Origin: Bacteroidales bacterium
GTDB lineage: Bacteria > Bacteroidota > Bacteroidia > Bacteroidales > UBA932
NCBI GenBank assembly: GCA_017399905.1
Contig: JAFQAR010000002.1
Location: forward strand, 1-64,000
Direction of reading: 5' to 3'
DNA: 64,000 bases
Numbering within the stretch: the stretch's first letter is position 1; each line of letters starts with the position of its first letter. A program made the position numbers and the translations under genes. The notes beneath the pieces were generated by a model. The model had not been told where the DNA came from and did no database searches. It worked only from the letters and a program-made list of their open reading frames with translations. Positions 15,488 through 26,434 of this stretch are shown here, piece after piece.

Positions 15488-18400
15488 TCAATTGTTCTTG
15501 ATAAGCGAACTTGGAGATATGTTGAACTGTTTCTTGAATGATTTGGTGAAATATGAGACTGTTGTGAATCCGACCATATAGGCCACTTCCTTTATCTGAT
15601 ACTTTTGCGTCGACAACAGCTCTGCCGCCTTCTTCAATCTGCAGACACGTATATATCCGTTTATGTTCAATCCTGTATTTGCTTTGATCTTCCTGTATAA
15701 GGTTGACCGGCTTGTGCTCATCTTGTCGGCAAGGTCAATTACTGAAAAATCCGTATCTGATATATTGGCCATTATGTAGTCGTAAAGATTCGCCATAAAA
15801 TCATCATCCTGGCTGCTTGCGTAGTTCTCAAGCCGTGTAAAAGGAGATGATGAGAACCTTTCGTACAATATTTCACGGTTCTTCAGTGTATTGAATATGG
15901 TAGCACGTAATATCTGCATCGAGAATGGTTTAGTGATGTAGCCGTCCGCTCCTGAACGCAAGGCTTCAAGCAAGGTGTCATAATCTGCTACCGCTGACAG
16001 GAGAATTATCGGGATATGGCTGAATTTGAGAGTGCTTTTGACGACATTGACGAATTCACTTCCGTTCATCTCCGGCATATTGATTTCACTGACGATAAGG
16101 CTGACGTTATTCTCATTCAAAACGACCAATGCTTCCTTGCTGTCATATGTCTGATATACGGTATACTTACTTGCGAGTTCCGTCTTGATATAATTGTTGA
16201 GGGTGGCATCGCTCTCCACTATCAAGATGGAATATGTGTTGACGCTCTGGTCTTCGTCAAGAAGATAATCTTCCTCATATTCTTCTATTTCAAGGCCGCT
16301 TTCTGCAGGAAGCTCGAGAATGAAGGAATTGCCGTCCTGATAATCAGGATCCACCGCAAGTGTTCCCTTATGAAGATTTGCAAGTGATTTTGCAAATGAA
16401 AGTCCAAGTCCGATACCCTCATTCATGGATGATCTTGAATGAATTCTTTCGGACTGATAGAACGGTTCGAATATTCTTTCCCTCTCTTCTTCAGCAATAG
16501 GTGTTCCGTCGCTGATCACTGAGATCCTGACAATCTTTTCAGGCAGAACTTCCATGACGACAGAGACTTCCGAATGGCAGTATTTGATGCCGTTCATCAA
16601 AAGATTGCTGATTATCTTTTCTATGCTGCCCGGGGCGCACATGATCACGACAGGGTCGTCCGGCAATTCTTTTTTCAGAATGACCGAATGTTGATTTGCC
16701 AGTTCTTCCGTCCGGGCATATACTTCTTTCACCAATTTTGTCAGATCGGTCCTTGAGAATGAAAGGCTTGCAAAGTCTTTCTCGATTTTCTTGAAGTTCA
16801 ATACCTGGTCGGTTATATCCAAGAGCTTGTCCGTGCTTTTCTGGATACATCTGATATCATATTCTGCAGACGGGAGATAGGAATGGCTCTCAATGATCTT
16901 GTCCAACGGAACCTTGATCAGGGTCAACGGAGTACGGATTTCATTGGATATGTTTGTGAAGAAATTGATCTTTGATTCGTAAATCTCCTTTTGCTTGTAC
17001 GACTCCAGGACTTCGATAGCCCGTTCCTTGTCTTTATTGATCAGGGATATCTTGAAATAGACGAACAACAATATGATTGCCGCAATGCAGATTCCATAAA
17101 TGAACTTTGCAACAAGGCTGGAGTAGAATGGAGGAACCACCTGGATCTGAAGCGAAACACAGGCTTCAGGGCTGTCATCCTGATTGACATTGACTGTAAA
17201 CAAGTATTTGCCAGGGGTCAGATTTGCATAGGTTATCTGCTTTTCATTTGAGACATTGACGATCTCTCTGTTATTTCCGGCAAGGGAATACCTGAATCTC
17301 AGAACCTCGTTGACGTCGGTCTTGAGGCATACCAGACGGATGGTGAGGGACGAGGTTTCGCGTGAGCGGACACGGATGTTTTTAGAAGTGAATGGTGAAT
17401 GGCCCTTTTCTGAAATGGATGTGAAGGAATTATCTTTGGCTGTGGTTATGTCAGCCAGAAAGAGCTTATGCTTTCTTTCTATGCTTCCTTCCGGATTGAA
17501 TGAGATCATTCCGCCGGATGAACCCATGTAGATCATTCCGTCGGTGGAATTCAGGACAGAGCCGGAACAGAAGTAGTTTCCTACGGCCTCATATTGAAAG
17601 ACATCAGTGACCACATCATTCTCTATGGATGCGATACCGTTTATGGTAGAGACCCAGATTCTGCCAGCTTTGTCTTGCGTGACGGCGCTGCATTTGTCCG
17701 ATGGAAGACCGTCATTCTTTGATATCCTGTTGCAGCTGACTTTCCATGGCATATCCTTGTCCGGACGGAATATCAACAATCCGTCTCCGCTTGATGCCGC
17801 AAGAATCTGCCCGTCCGCATCTTCACATAGATCTGATATCTTGGTGAATCCTACTCCTTCGCAGCCGGAAGCTTCCAGAACATTTACATCATCACCGTAT
17901 GGGGATAGGATATAGATACCTTTACCCCAAAGGCTTATCCATATATTGCCGTTCCTGTCCTCATACATGGTATATACAAAGCCATGAGGTATGCTGCTGA
18001 TGCGTTTAAAGGTGTCGGAAGCACTGTCAAGCCTGAAGAGTCCGTCTGATGTGCCGACCAGAGTCTCATTCTGCGTGGTGAGCAGTATCTTGCTGCAGTA
18101 ATTGTCTCCGATATCGTATTTCTTCAGCAACTTCAGGCTTTCGGAATCAAATACGGAAAGACCGCCTCCCAATTCTGCCGCATACACTTTCCCGTTGGAA
18201 TAAGCTATGGACTGATAGGTGTTGTTCTTCGAATGTTCGTTCTGATTGAGGTTTACCGATACGATCCTTCCATCAGGGAAGATCTTTTCAAGATAACCGT
18301 TTTCTGATGCAGTCCAGACTATTCCATGATCTCCTGCGCAGATTGACTTTACTATCTTTCCTTTGAGGGAATGTTCCGGATCTTCCGGACGCAGACGGTA

Positions 18401-19405
18401 TATCCTGATATCCGCTCCTGTGTCAATGAACTGGCTGAGACCATCATAAAATGTTCCTATCCAGATTCTGTCCTGCCTGTCTTTGAATACGCAACGGAGT
18501 TTGGAACTTGCGAGAGAATACGGATTTCCGTTATTGTGCATGTATCTGGTACAGGTTTTCCTGTAATCATCATATACGAACAGGCCATTGTCTGTCGTCA
18601 CCCAGAACTGCTGTGGATTCCTGGCGATGATTCCGGAAAGTATCGCTTCCTTTCCGTCAAAATGACCGTCAAAGAATTTCTTGGAGCAACCGGAGTACAG
18701 ATCAAGGCAGTATGCGGAATTGTCGGAAGTGGAATACAGAAGCCTTCTTTCATCGCAGGCTGCAATCTTTACCAATGTAAGTCCGCTCTCAAGGATTCCT
18801 TCGGGGAGAACAGGTATTCTTTTAAAACTGTTCTGTCCTCTTTTCTTTATGTATATGCAGCCATCTGATGCGGTGGCGCATAATTCTCCCATTGAGTTGA
18901 TGCATATGCTGACCGGATTGAATTCATCGGCAAAGGAAGATTTCCATTCTTCTGTTTCATGGGTATAGTACACCAATCCTCTTGAAGACTTGACCCAGAC
19001 CGCACCGTCTCCGTCGCATAGTATCGCTGATGCTCTGTAATCTTTGAAAAGACGTGATTCCCCTGTATCCAGATTGCATGTCAGAAGTCCGTCTTTGGAT
19101 GTCTGCCATAATACATTGTGGGAATCGATGCATATGCCCATGCTGGAAGCTGAAATGAAAGGTTCCTGCTGAAATATCTTGGGAGTGATGAATGACTCAC
19201 CGTCGAACATGCAGATGCCGTCATTGGTACCGACCCATACGGAACCGAAATTATCTTGGGCAAAAGAGCAGACTCCCATATTCGGCAGTCCGTTAGCGGA
19301 TGAATAGTTCTGAAAGAGCAGGTCGGAAGATGCCATGGCAGAGGAAACCGGCCATGCCAAAGCCAAAATTACGGAAATGATTCTGTTTATGAGGGTGATG
19401 TTCAT
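15488..19405 (-). CDS. Hybrid two-component regulator (HTCS) lacking phosphoacceptors
   Basis: A 1305-residue membrane regulator that in PULs senses a glycan fragment and activates susCD. Order: signal peptide, two seven-bladed periplasmic propellers of Reg_prop repeats (about 30-660), Y_Y_Y domain (about 690-760), membrane helix (about 785-805), HisKA, HATPase, receiver (about 1060-1175) and AraC-type HTH (about 1195-1300). The H-box reads FFTNISNEIRTPL, with Asn821 where the phosphoacceptor His belongs. The receiver reads LIVSEINMPEMNG, with Glu1107 for the phosphoacceptor Asp. The ATPase G1 box is degraded to SDGTPIAEE. The receiver's Lys (TKPF) and the whole HTH remain. Divergent from susC. 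Confidence 0.93.
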   Translation of the reverse strand: MNITLINRIISVILALAWPVSSAMASSDLLFQNYSSANGLPNMGVCSFAQDNFGSVWVGTNDGICMFDGESFITPKIFQQEPFISASSMGICIDSHNVLWQTSKDGLLTCNLDTGESRLFKDYRASAILCDGDGAVWVKSSRGLVYYTHETEEWKSSFADEFNPVSICINSMGELCATASDGCIYIKKRGQNSFKRIPVLPEGILESGLTLVKIAACDERRLLYSTSDNSAYCLDLYSGCSKKFFDGHFDGKEAILSGIIARNPQQFWVTTDNGLFVYDDYRKTCTRYMHNNGNPYSLASSKLRCVFKDRQDRIWIGTFYDGLSQFIDTGADIRIYRLRPEDPEHSLKGKIVKSICAGDHGIVWTASENGYLEKIFPDGRIVSVNLNQNEHSKNNTYQSIAYSNGKVYAAELGGGLSVFDSESLKLLKKYDIGDNYCSKILLTTQNETLVGTSDGLFRLDSASDTFKRISSIPHGFVYTMYEDRNGNIWISLWGKGIYILSPYGDDVNVLEASGCEGVGFTKISDLCEDADGQILAASSGDGLLIFRPDKDMPWKVSCNRISKNDGLPSDKCSAVTQDKAGRIWVSTINGIASIENDVVTDVFQYEAVGNYFCSGSVLNSTDGMIYMGSSGGMISFNPEGSIERKHKLFLADITTAKDNSFTSISEKGHSPFTSKNIRVRSRETSSLTIRLVCLKTDVNEVLRFRYSLAGNNREIVNVSNEKQITYANLTPGKYLFTVNVNQDDSPEACVSLQIQVVPPFYSSLVAKFIYGICIAAIILLFVYFKISLINKDKERAIEVLESYKQKEIYESKINFFTNISNEIRTPLTLIKVPLDKIIESHSYLPSAEYDIRCIQKSTDKLLDITDQVLNFKKIEKDFASLSFSRTDLTKLVKEVYARTEELANQHSVILKKELPDDPVVIMCAPGSIEKIISNLLMNGIKYCHSEVSVVMEVLPEKIVRISVISDGTPIAEEERERIFEPFYQSERIHSRSSMNEGIGLGLSFAKSLANLHKGTLAVDPDYQDGNSFILELPAESGLEIEEYEEDYLLDEDQSVNTYSILIVESDATLNNYIKTELASKYTVYQTYDSKEALVVLNENNVSLIVSEINMPEMNGSEFVNVVKSTLKFSHIPIILLSAVADYDTLLEALRSGADGYITKPFSMQILRATIFNTLKNREILYERFSSSPFTRLENYASSQDDDFMANLYDYIMANISDTDFSVIDLADKMSTSRSTLYRKIKANTGLNINGYIRVCRLKKAAELLSTQKYQIKEVAYMVGFTTVSYFTKSFKKQFNISPSSLIKNN

Positions 19406-19759
19406 ATCATCGGTTATGTTTCAGGTCTCTTCCTGATGGCTGTCAGCCTGTATTTGTAAATTTTTATAAATATAATGAAATAATCGATAAAACGTCATGT
19501 TTGAACAATATGAACAACGTTTTGAACGATATTGATTTTCCGTCATGGAGAAATGCCGTTTTAGATTTATTGGTCATAGATTAACATAATTTGTTCAATC
19601 TGAAAATGGCCTTTGTTTCTATGATTTTAAATGAATAACTTGGCAAAGGTCTGTGCTGGCAATGGCTCTTTATATCTCTATGGCTTCCGGAGGGAGATGA
19701 TGGAGTCCTGGCAACCAGACATCTCCGGATATTGTGTAACAAATTCATCTGATTTGCCT
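19406..19759. promoter_or_regulatory. Divergent HTCS / susC control region
   Basis: 354 nt between the regulator and susC. It is AT-rich near the regulator (TATATTTA on the reverse strand at about 19466-19473, one mismatch to the -7 box) and must hold the susC promoter and HTCS operator, which I cannot place. An in-frame ATG at 19631 exists, but the 43 residues it would add do not look like a signal sequence. Confidence 0.5.
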
Positions 19760-22700
19760 ATGAGAAAGATTTTGATCAAATCATTCACAGGGATGATTAT
19801 GGCCATCGGTCTCTTTTGCTCGATTAGCGCATCCGCTCAGAGCAAGATGACTGTTTCAGGTGTCGTCCGCGACACAAATGGAGAGCCGCTGGTAGGAGTT
19901 TCAATTCAAGAGAACGGATCTGCTGCTAATGGCACGATTACGGACCTTGAAGGTAAATGGTCACTTACCGTTTCCGAAGGTTCGAAACTGCTTTTTTCTT
20001 CAATCGGCTTCTATTCTCATGAGGTGAAGCTGACAGACAGGGCAACTTATGATGTTGTTCTCAAGGAAGACACAACTCTTCTCGATGAAGTTGTCGTTGT
20101 CGGATTCGCCTCACAAAAAAAAGTGAATCTTACCGGTTCCGTTGCTGTAGCCACTTCGGATGATATAAAGTCCCGTCCTGTCAGCGATCTGCCGGCAGCT
20201 CTTCAGGGCATGCTTCCGGGACTCCAGGTCAGCACGAATTCAGGTGCTGTTGACCAGACAATGAAAATAAAGATCCGTGGTACCGGTACCCTCGCAGACG
20301 AATCAAGTGATGAACCCCTTATCCTTATTGATGGAATGCAGGGTGACATCAATACCGTGAACCCTCATGATGTAGAGAGTATATCTGTCCTCAAGGATGC
20401 GGCATCTGCTTCCATTTATGGTTCAAGGGCTGCATTCGGCGTGATTCTCATTACGACGAAAAAAGGAAAGGAGGGAAAGGTTACCTTGAACTATAACAAT
20501 AACTTCCGTTTTTCAAGTCCGACAATCCTTCCTGAAACCATGGACTCATATACCTTTGCCTTGTATTTCAACAGTGCGGCAAAGAATGGTGCCAGAGCCC
20601 AGATTTATAGCGATGAGACACTGCAGAAGATGCTGGACTTCCAGGCTGCAGGCGGATCGATTACCGGTGGTCTTCCGAAGTCCAAGGACGGACAGACATG
20701 GGGTAAACCTGATTATGACCCGTTCATATACGGTTATGCGAATACCCAATGGTACGATGAACTCTACAAAAAGTCCTCTTTCTCTCAAGAGCATAATATA
20801 AGTGTATCGGGAGGAGGCAGGAATATCATGTATTATGCTTCTCTCGGCTATACCGACATTAACGGTATGATCAAATATGGAGAAGACAACACGCAGCGAT
20901 ATAATGTTTCAGCAAACATTACGGCAAACATTACGAAATGGGCCCAGATATCGTACAATCAGCGTTTCATCAGAAGCAAGATCCATACTCCTGCAAGCTA
21001 TATGGATGCGAACTATTGGAGAATAGGTAGGAATGCATGGCCGAATCTTCCAGTTTATGATGAAAACGGATACTTCTCAAGCAACGGTGCAGGAGGATGT
21101 ATTCCTCAGCAGTGGGCGGAAAGCGGATTCAATGATACGGTGACAGATGTCTTCTCACAGCAGGCTACCCTCATTCTTGAACCTATCAAGAACTGGAAGA
21201 CCCATATTGAATTCAACGCCAGAATAATGAACCGCAATCAGGAAATCCTGAACCTTCCTCTCATAGAACATGATGTGAACGGTGATCCTATTCCTACAAA
21301 TTCGGATACCGAACTGACAAACGCCAACACCAAGAGCAATCATTATAATTGGAACATATATTCTAATTACCAGTTCGCTTTCGGTGAAAACCATTTCAAT
21401 GTAATGGCCGGTTTCCAGTCAGACCATGAAATTTCCAAATATTTCTCTGTTCTGAGAACAGGCGTACAGGACCCTTCTCTTCCGGTTCTTGACCTGACGA
21501 CAGGCCTCGATACAAAGGGTGAAGTAAAAGCTCCTGTCATCGAAGGTAATGCATATCAATGGGCGACAGCCGGTTTCTTCGGCCGTCTCAACTATGACTA
21601 TAAGGAAAAATATCTCTTTGAGGCGAATATCAGATATGACGGTTCGTCAAGATTCCGTTCAGATTCACGCTGGACCTGGGCTCCTTCGTTCTCAGCAGGT
21701 TGGAATATCGCAAAGGAAGACTGGTGGGACAGGATAAGGCCGACAGTCAATCACCTGAAGCTCCGCCTTTCTTATGGTACCCTTGCCAATCAGAACACGG
21801 TAGGCTACTATCCTACTTATAGAACCATGACTCTTGGAACATCGGACGGTACATGGCTTCAGAATGGCGAATATGTGAACACGGCAAGAGTAGGTAACCT
21901 TGTCAGCTCAGCCCTTACCTGGGAAACGGTTACAAGCTACAATGGCGCCATTGATTTCGGAGCGTTCAAGAACCGTCTGACAGGTTCTGTCGAATTGTTC
22001 TCACGTTATACTTATAACATGGTAGGTCCGGCTGCGACACTTCCTGCAACTCTCGGTCTTAGTGCTCCTCGAGCAAACAATTGCGACTTGAAGACAAATG
22101 GCTGGGAAATCAACATTACATGGAAAGACCGCCTGAAGAATGGTTTCGGATACAGCATTTCAGCTAATGTTTCAGACTCCAAGACGATCATCCTGAGATA
22201 TCCGGACAATCCTACCCACTCGATCAATAAATACAATGAAGGCCGCGAGATGGGAGAAATCTGGGGATTTGAAACCGTAGGAATAGCAAAGACTACAGAA
22301 GAAATGAATGCTCACCTTGAAAAGGTAGGAGGCCAGTCTGCTCTCGGATCAATGTGGGATGCCGGTGACATAATGTATGCGGATCTTGACGGAAAGCCGG
22401 GTATCACAAAGGGTGCCGAGACTCTCGAAGACCATGGAGACCTCAAGGTCATCGGTAATTCGAATCCTCATTACTATTATGGTATCACACTTGCTGCGGA
22501 CTATAAGGGATTCGATGCAAAGGTATTCTTCCAGGGTGTCGGACAGCGTGATGTCTGGGTAAGCAGCTGTCAGTTCTGGGGAGCGGCAGGATACAATATG
22601 TGGTTCTGGTGCGGATATACGGTTCATGAGGATTATTTCCGTGCAGAGCCTATCGGACTTCCTGGTCATGAACTTCCGGCAAACCTCGATGCATATTATC

Positions 22701-22996
22701 CAAGACCGGTTCAGGGTGCCTGGGGAACACAGAAGAATCAGAATGTCCAGACAAAATATCTCCAGGATGCTTCGTATGTAAGATTGAAGAACCTTCAGTT
22801 GGGATATACTCTTCCAGAGTCTCTCACTCAGAAGGTTAACATATCAAAAGTCCGTTTCTTCTTCTCGGCAGACAATCTTCTGACTTTCTCAAAATGTCTG
22901 GAGACACTCGATCCGGAAACTATCACCGGAGGAGATGGCGGAAACGCATATCCTCTTTCGCGTACTTGGTCATTTGGCGTAAACGTGTCTTTCTAA
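19760..22996 (+). CDS. SusC-family TonB-dependent outer-membrane transporter
   Basis: A 1078-residue glycan importer barrel. A signal peptide (MRKILIKSFTG to ISASAQ) is followed by a CarboxypepD_reg-like domain (MTVSGVVRDTNGEPLVGVSI), a TonB-box region (TTLLDEVVVVGFASQK), a plug (PAALQGMLPGLQV, LILIDGMQGDI, VESISVLKDAASASIYGSRA) and the SusC signature GVILITTKKGKEGKVTLNYN. A 22-strand barrel extends to the terminal WSFGVNVSF. The start was set at ATG 19760 because it opens the signal peptide. It forms the import complex with the SusD-like protein 38 nt downstream. Expression is presumably driven by the divergent hybrid regulator. Confidence 0.95.
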   Translation: MRKILIKSFTGMIMAIGLFCSISASAQSKMTVSGVVRDTNGEPLVGVSIQENGSAANGTITDLEGKWSLTVSEGSKLLFSSIGFYSHEVKLTDRATYDVVLKEDTTLLDEVVVVGFASQKKVNLTGSVAVATSDDIKSRPVSDLPAALQGMLPGLQVSTNSGAVDQTMKIKIRGTGTLADESSDEPLILIDGMQGDINTVNPHDVESISVLKDAASASIYGSRAAFGVILITTKKGKEGKVTLNYNNNFRFSSPTILPETMDSYTFALYFNSAAKNGARAQIYSDETLQKMLDFQAAGGSITGGLPKSKDGQTWGKPDYDPFIYGYANTQWYDELYKKSSFSQEHNISVSGGGRNIMYYASLGYTDINGMIKYGEDNTQRYNVSANITANITKWAQISYNQRFIRSKIHTPASYMDANYWRIGRNAWPNLPVYDENGYFSSNGAGGCIPQQWAESGFNDTVTDVFSQQATLILEPIKNWKTHIEFNARIMNRNQEILNLPLIEHDVNGDPIPTNSDTELTNANTKSNHYNWNIYSNYQFAFGENHFNVMAGFQSDHEISKYFSVLRTGVQDPSLPVLDLTTGLDTKGEVKAPVIEGNAYQWATAGFFGRLNYDYKEKYLFEANIRYDGSSRFRSDSRWTWAPSFSAGWNIAKEDWWDRIRPTVNHLKLRLSYGTLANQNTVGYYPTYRTMTLGTSDGTWLQNGEYVNTARVGNLVSSALTWETVTSYNGAIDFGAFKNRLTGSVELFSRYTYNMVGPAATLPATLGLSAPRANNCDLKTNGWEINITWKDRLKNGFGYSISANVSDSKTIILRYPDNPTHSINKYNEGREMGEIWGFETVGIAKTTEEMNAHLEKVGGQSALGSMWDAGDIMYADLDGKPGITKGAETLEDHGDLKVIGNSNPHYYYGITLAADYKGFDAKVFFQGVGQRDVWVSSCQFWGAAGYNMWFWCGYTVHEDYFRAEPIGLPGHELPANLDAYYPRPVQGAWGTQKNQNVQTKYLQDASYVRLKNLQLGYTLPESLTQKVNISKVRFFFSADNLLTFSKCLETLDPETITGGDGGNAYPLSRTWSFGVNVSF

Positions 22997-23034
22997 GTCG
23001 TTGAATTTGTTTAATCTGAAATAAAAGAGGTAAT

Positions 23035-25035
23035 ATGAAAAACAGAATATATACGTCGATGATTGGTTTCGTCCTTTTATTTGGCGCAGTTTCATGCGAC
23101 AAGTTTCTGGATCAGGAGCCTATGTCATCCATTGCCCCTGAAGCTTATTTTTCTTCGGAAACTCAAATAGAGGCTGTCTTGTTGCGGGAATATCAGTCGA
23201 TTCTCCCTTCTGCAAGTCTGGCCAGAGACAATAACACGGACAATCAGCAAGGTACAAACATTGCGAATAAGTACACATCGGATCTGTGGAAAGTTCCTTC
23301 TTCGGATACGAACTGGGATTTTTCAGGCCTGTACTATATAAATTTCTTCTTCGAGCAGGTTATGCCTAAATATGAAGCCGGAGAAATTTCTGGAAATCCG
23401 GATAATATCAAGCATATGATAGGAGAGGCTTATTTCCTGCGTGCTTACTGGTATTTCGAAAAGCTCAAGACTTTCGGTGACTATCCGATTGTTACCGAGG
23501 TTCTTCCGGATGACCTTGCAGTACTTACCGCTGCCAGCAAACGTTCGCCTCGCAATGAAGTTGCACGTTTCATTCTTGAAGACCTTGACGCTGCGATTTC
23601 TTATATGACAGGGGTAACATTGACAAAGTCAAGAATCAATGTGGATGCAGCATATCTCTTCAAGTCCAGAGTGGCCCTTTACGAGGGAACATGGCTCAAG
23701 TATTTTGACGGAACCGCATTTGTTCCAGGTACTCCGGAATGGCCGGGTGCCAAAGCAACGCCTTCATACAGCTATCCTTCAGGAAGCATTGAAAATGAAA
23801 TCAAATGGTTCCTTACCCAGGCCAAGGATGCTGCGCAGGTGATAGGTGACAAATATGTGGGAAGCCTCGCCGTAAATCCTGGACATCTTCCTGAATCCGC
23901 GACTGATGCTCCTAACCCGTATTACGAGATGTTCGCATCGGAAGATCAGCTTGACAGCTATCCTGAAGTCCTTTTATGGAGAGACTATGCATTCAAGAAA
24001 GAAACCCATAGCGTAGCCGTTCAGGCAGGCCGAGGCAACGGTATGGTGGGACTGACCCGCGCATGCGTCCAGAACTTCCTTATGGCCGATGGAACACCTG
24101 TCTACGCTCATGGTTCATACAGTGACGGTGATGGATACTATCTCGGAGACAAGACCCTTACCGATGTGCGTCAGAACAGGGACGGCAGACTCTATCTCTT
24201 CCTGAAGTCTAATGGACAGATCAACGGCTTCAAGAATCTTGATGACCTTTCAGGAAACGAATTTGTCGAGGTGGAACCGGTTCCGGACATTCTCGGAGCA
24301 GACAATGACCGCTCATATGCTACGGGATATACTATCCGTAAAGGATGTTCTGAAAGCCGCTCGCAATTTGTCCTTTTCAGCAGTTTTACGGATTTCGTGA
24401 TCTTCCGTGCCGCAGAAGCCCTCCTCAACTATATGGAGGCAAGCTATGAACTTTCAGGCAATCTTGACGGTACAGCGCTCAGTTATTGGAAGGCTCTCCG
24501 TCAAAGAGCAAACACGAATGACGATATCTATGCGACCGTCGATGCCACAGATATGGTCAAGGAAGCGGAATTCGACTGGGCTGCATATTCAGGAGGAGAG
24601 ATCCTTTCGGATAAGATCCTTTATAATATCCGACGTGAACGCCGTATGGAACTTCTTTCAGAAGGATTCCGTGATATGGACCTCCATCGTTGGAGATCGA
24701 TGGATCAGCTGATCACAAAACCATATCATTTTGAAGGATTCCATCTTTGGAATACGCCGATGGAAGACTGGTATGCTGGAAAATTGATAGAAGGACCTAC
24801 AGATCCTAAGGCAAATGTTTCATCTAAAGCAGAAAGTGAGTATCTTCGTCTGTTCCAAAAGAAATCAGGCATGAACGGCTTTGACGGCGCAACCTGGAAG
24901 ATGGCTCACTACCTGAATCCTATAGCTGTCAACCATCTGCTTATAACTTCGGAATCAGGCATCGATGCATCGGCTTCAGTGATTTACCAGAATCCGTACT
25001 GGCCGGTTGCAGCCGATCAGAATGCGACGAAATAA
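23035..25035 (+). CDS. SusD/RagB-family glycan-binding lipoprotein
   Basis: A 666-residue surface lipoprotein (lipobox GAVSC, Cys21) that caps the SusC barrel. The N-terminus (CDKFLDQEPMSSIAPEAYFS) is typical. TPR-like helices (IGEAYFLRAYWYFEKLKTFG, DYPIVTE) and the C-terminal IRRERRMELLSEGFRDMDLH-RW motif complete the fold. It is longer than the roughly 550-residue average, with extra loops around residues 225-330. A diverged copy of part of its 3' end lies in the island at 9617-9673. The esterase follows after 21 nt. Confidence 0.94.
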   Translation: MKNRIYTSMIGFVLLFGAVSCDKFLDQEPMSSIAPEAYFSSETQIEAVLLREYQSILPSASLARDNNTDNQQGTNIANKYTSDLWKVPSSDTNWDFSGLYYINFFFEQVMPKYEAGEISGNPDNIKHMIGEAYFLRAYWYFEKLKTFGDYPIVTEVLPDDLAVLTAASKRSPRNEVARFILEDLDAAISYMTGVTLTKSRINVDAAYLFKSRVALYEGTWLKYFDGTAFVPGTPEWPGAKATPSYSYPSGSIENEIKWFLTQAKDAAQVIGDKYVGSLAVNPGHLPESATDAPNPYYEMFASEDQLDSYPEVLLWRDYAFKKETHSVAVQAGRGNGMVGLTRACVQNFLMADGTPVYAHGSYSDGDGYYLGDKTLTDVRQNRDGRLYLFLKSNGQINGFKNLDDLSGNEFVEVEPVPDILGADNDRSYATGYTIRKGCSESRSQFVLFSSFTDFVIFRAAEALLNYMEASYELSGNLDGTALSYWKALRQRANTNDDIYATVDATDMVKEAEFDWAAYSGGEILSDKILYNIRRERRMELLSEGFRDMDLHRWRSMDQLITKPYHFEGFHLWNTPMEDWYAGKLIEGPTDPKANVSSKAESEYLRLFQKKSGMNGFDGATWKMAHYLNPIAVNHLLITSESGIDASASVIYQNPYWPVAADQNATK

Positions 25036-26193
<1,158 letters not shown>

Positions 26194-26221
26194 GATTTCA
26201 GAAACAGCAGATTTATAGCAG

Positions 26222-26254
26222 GAGGGTTACATCAAAGCGATGTGACCCTCTTTT
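26222..26254 (+). terminator. Terminator of the susC-susD-esterase operon
   Basis: Stem GAGGGTTACATC / GATGTGACCCTC (one wobble pair) with loop AAAGC and TTTT. The remaining stretch to 26434 shows no gene or consensus promoter. Confidence 0.8.
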
Positions 26255-26434
26255 CTTTGTGTCTGCAGCAATCCTGACATACTTTTAATAAAGATGTCCT
26301 TTCCTTGAGGGAATCAGGCAGCTCAATGAGATGGTCGGGCATCGGGTCCTGCAGTAAATCGGAAAATATACATATCATGTGCGCTGTGCGGCATAGTTTG
26401 TGACTTTTCGTCACGGAACTTAATAAACAGACAC

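Noticed and set aside
19631-19759. N-terminal extension of SusC from ATG 19631
   Set aside because: The extra 43 residues would bury the signal peptide; ATG 19760 gives a normal SusC start.
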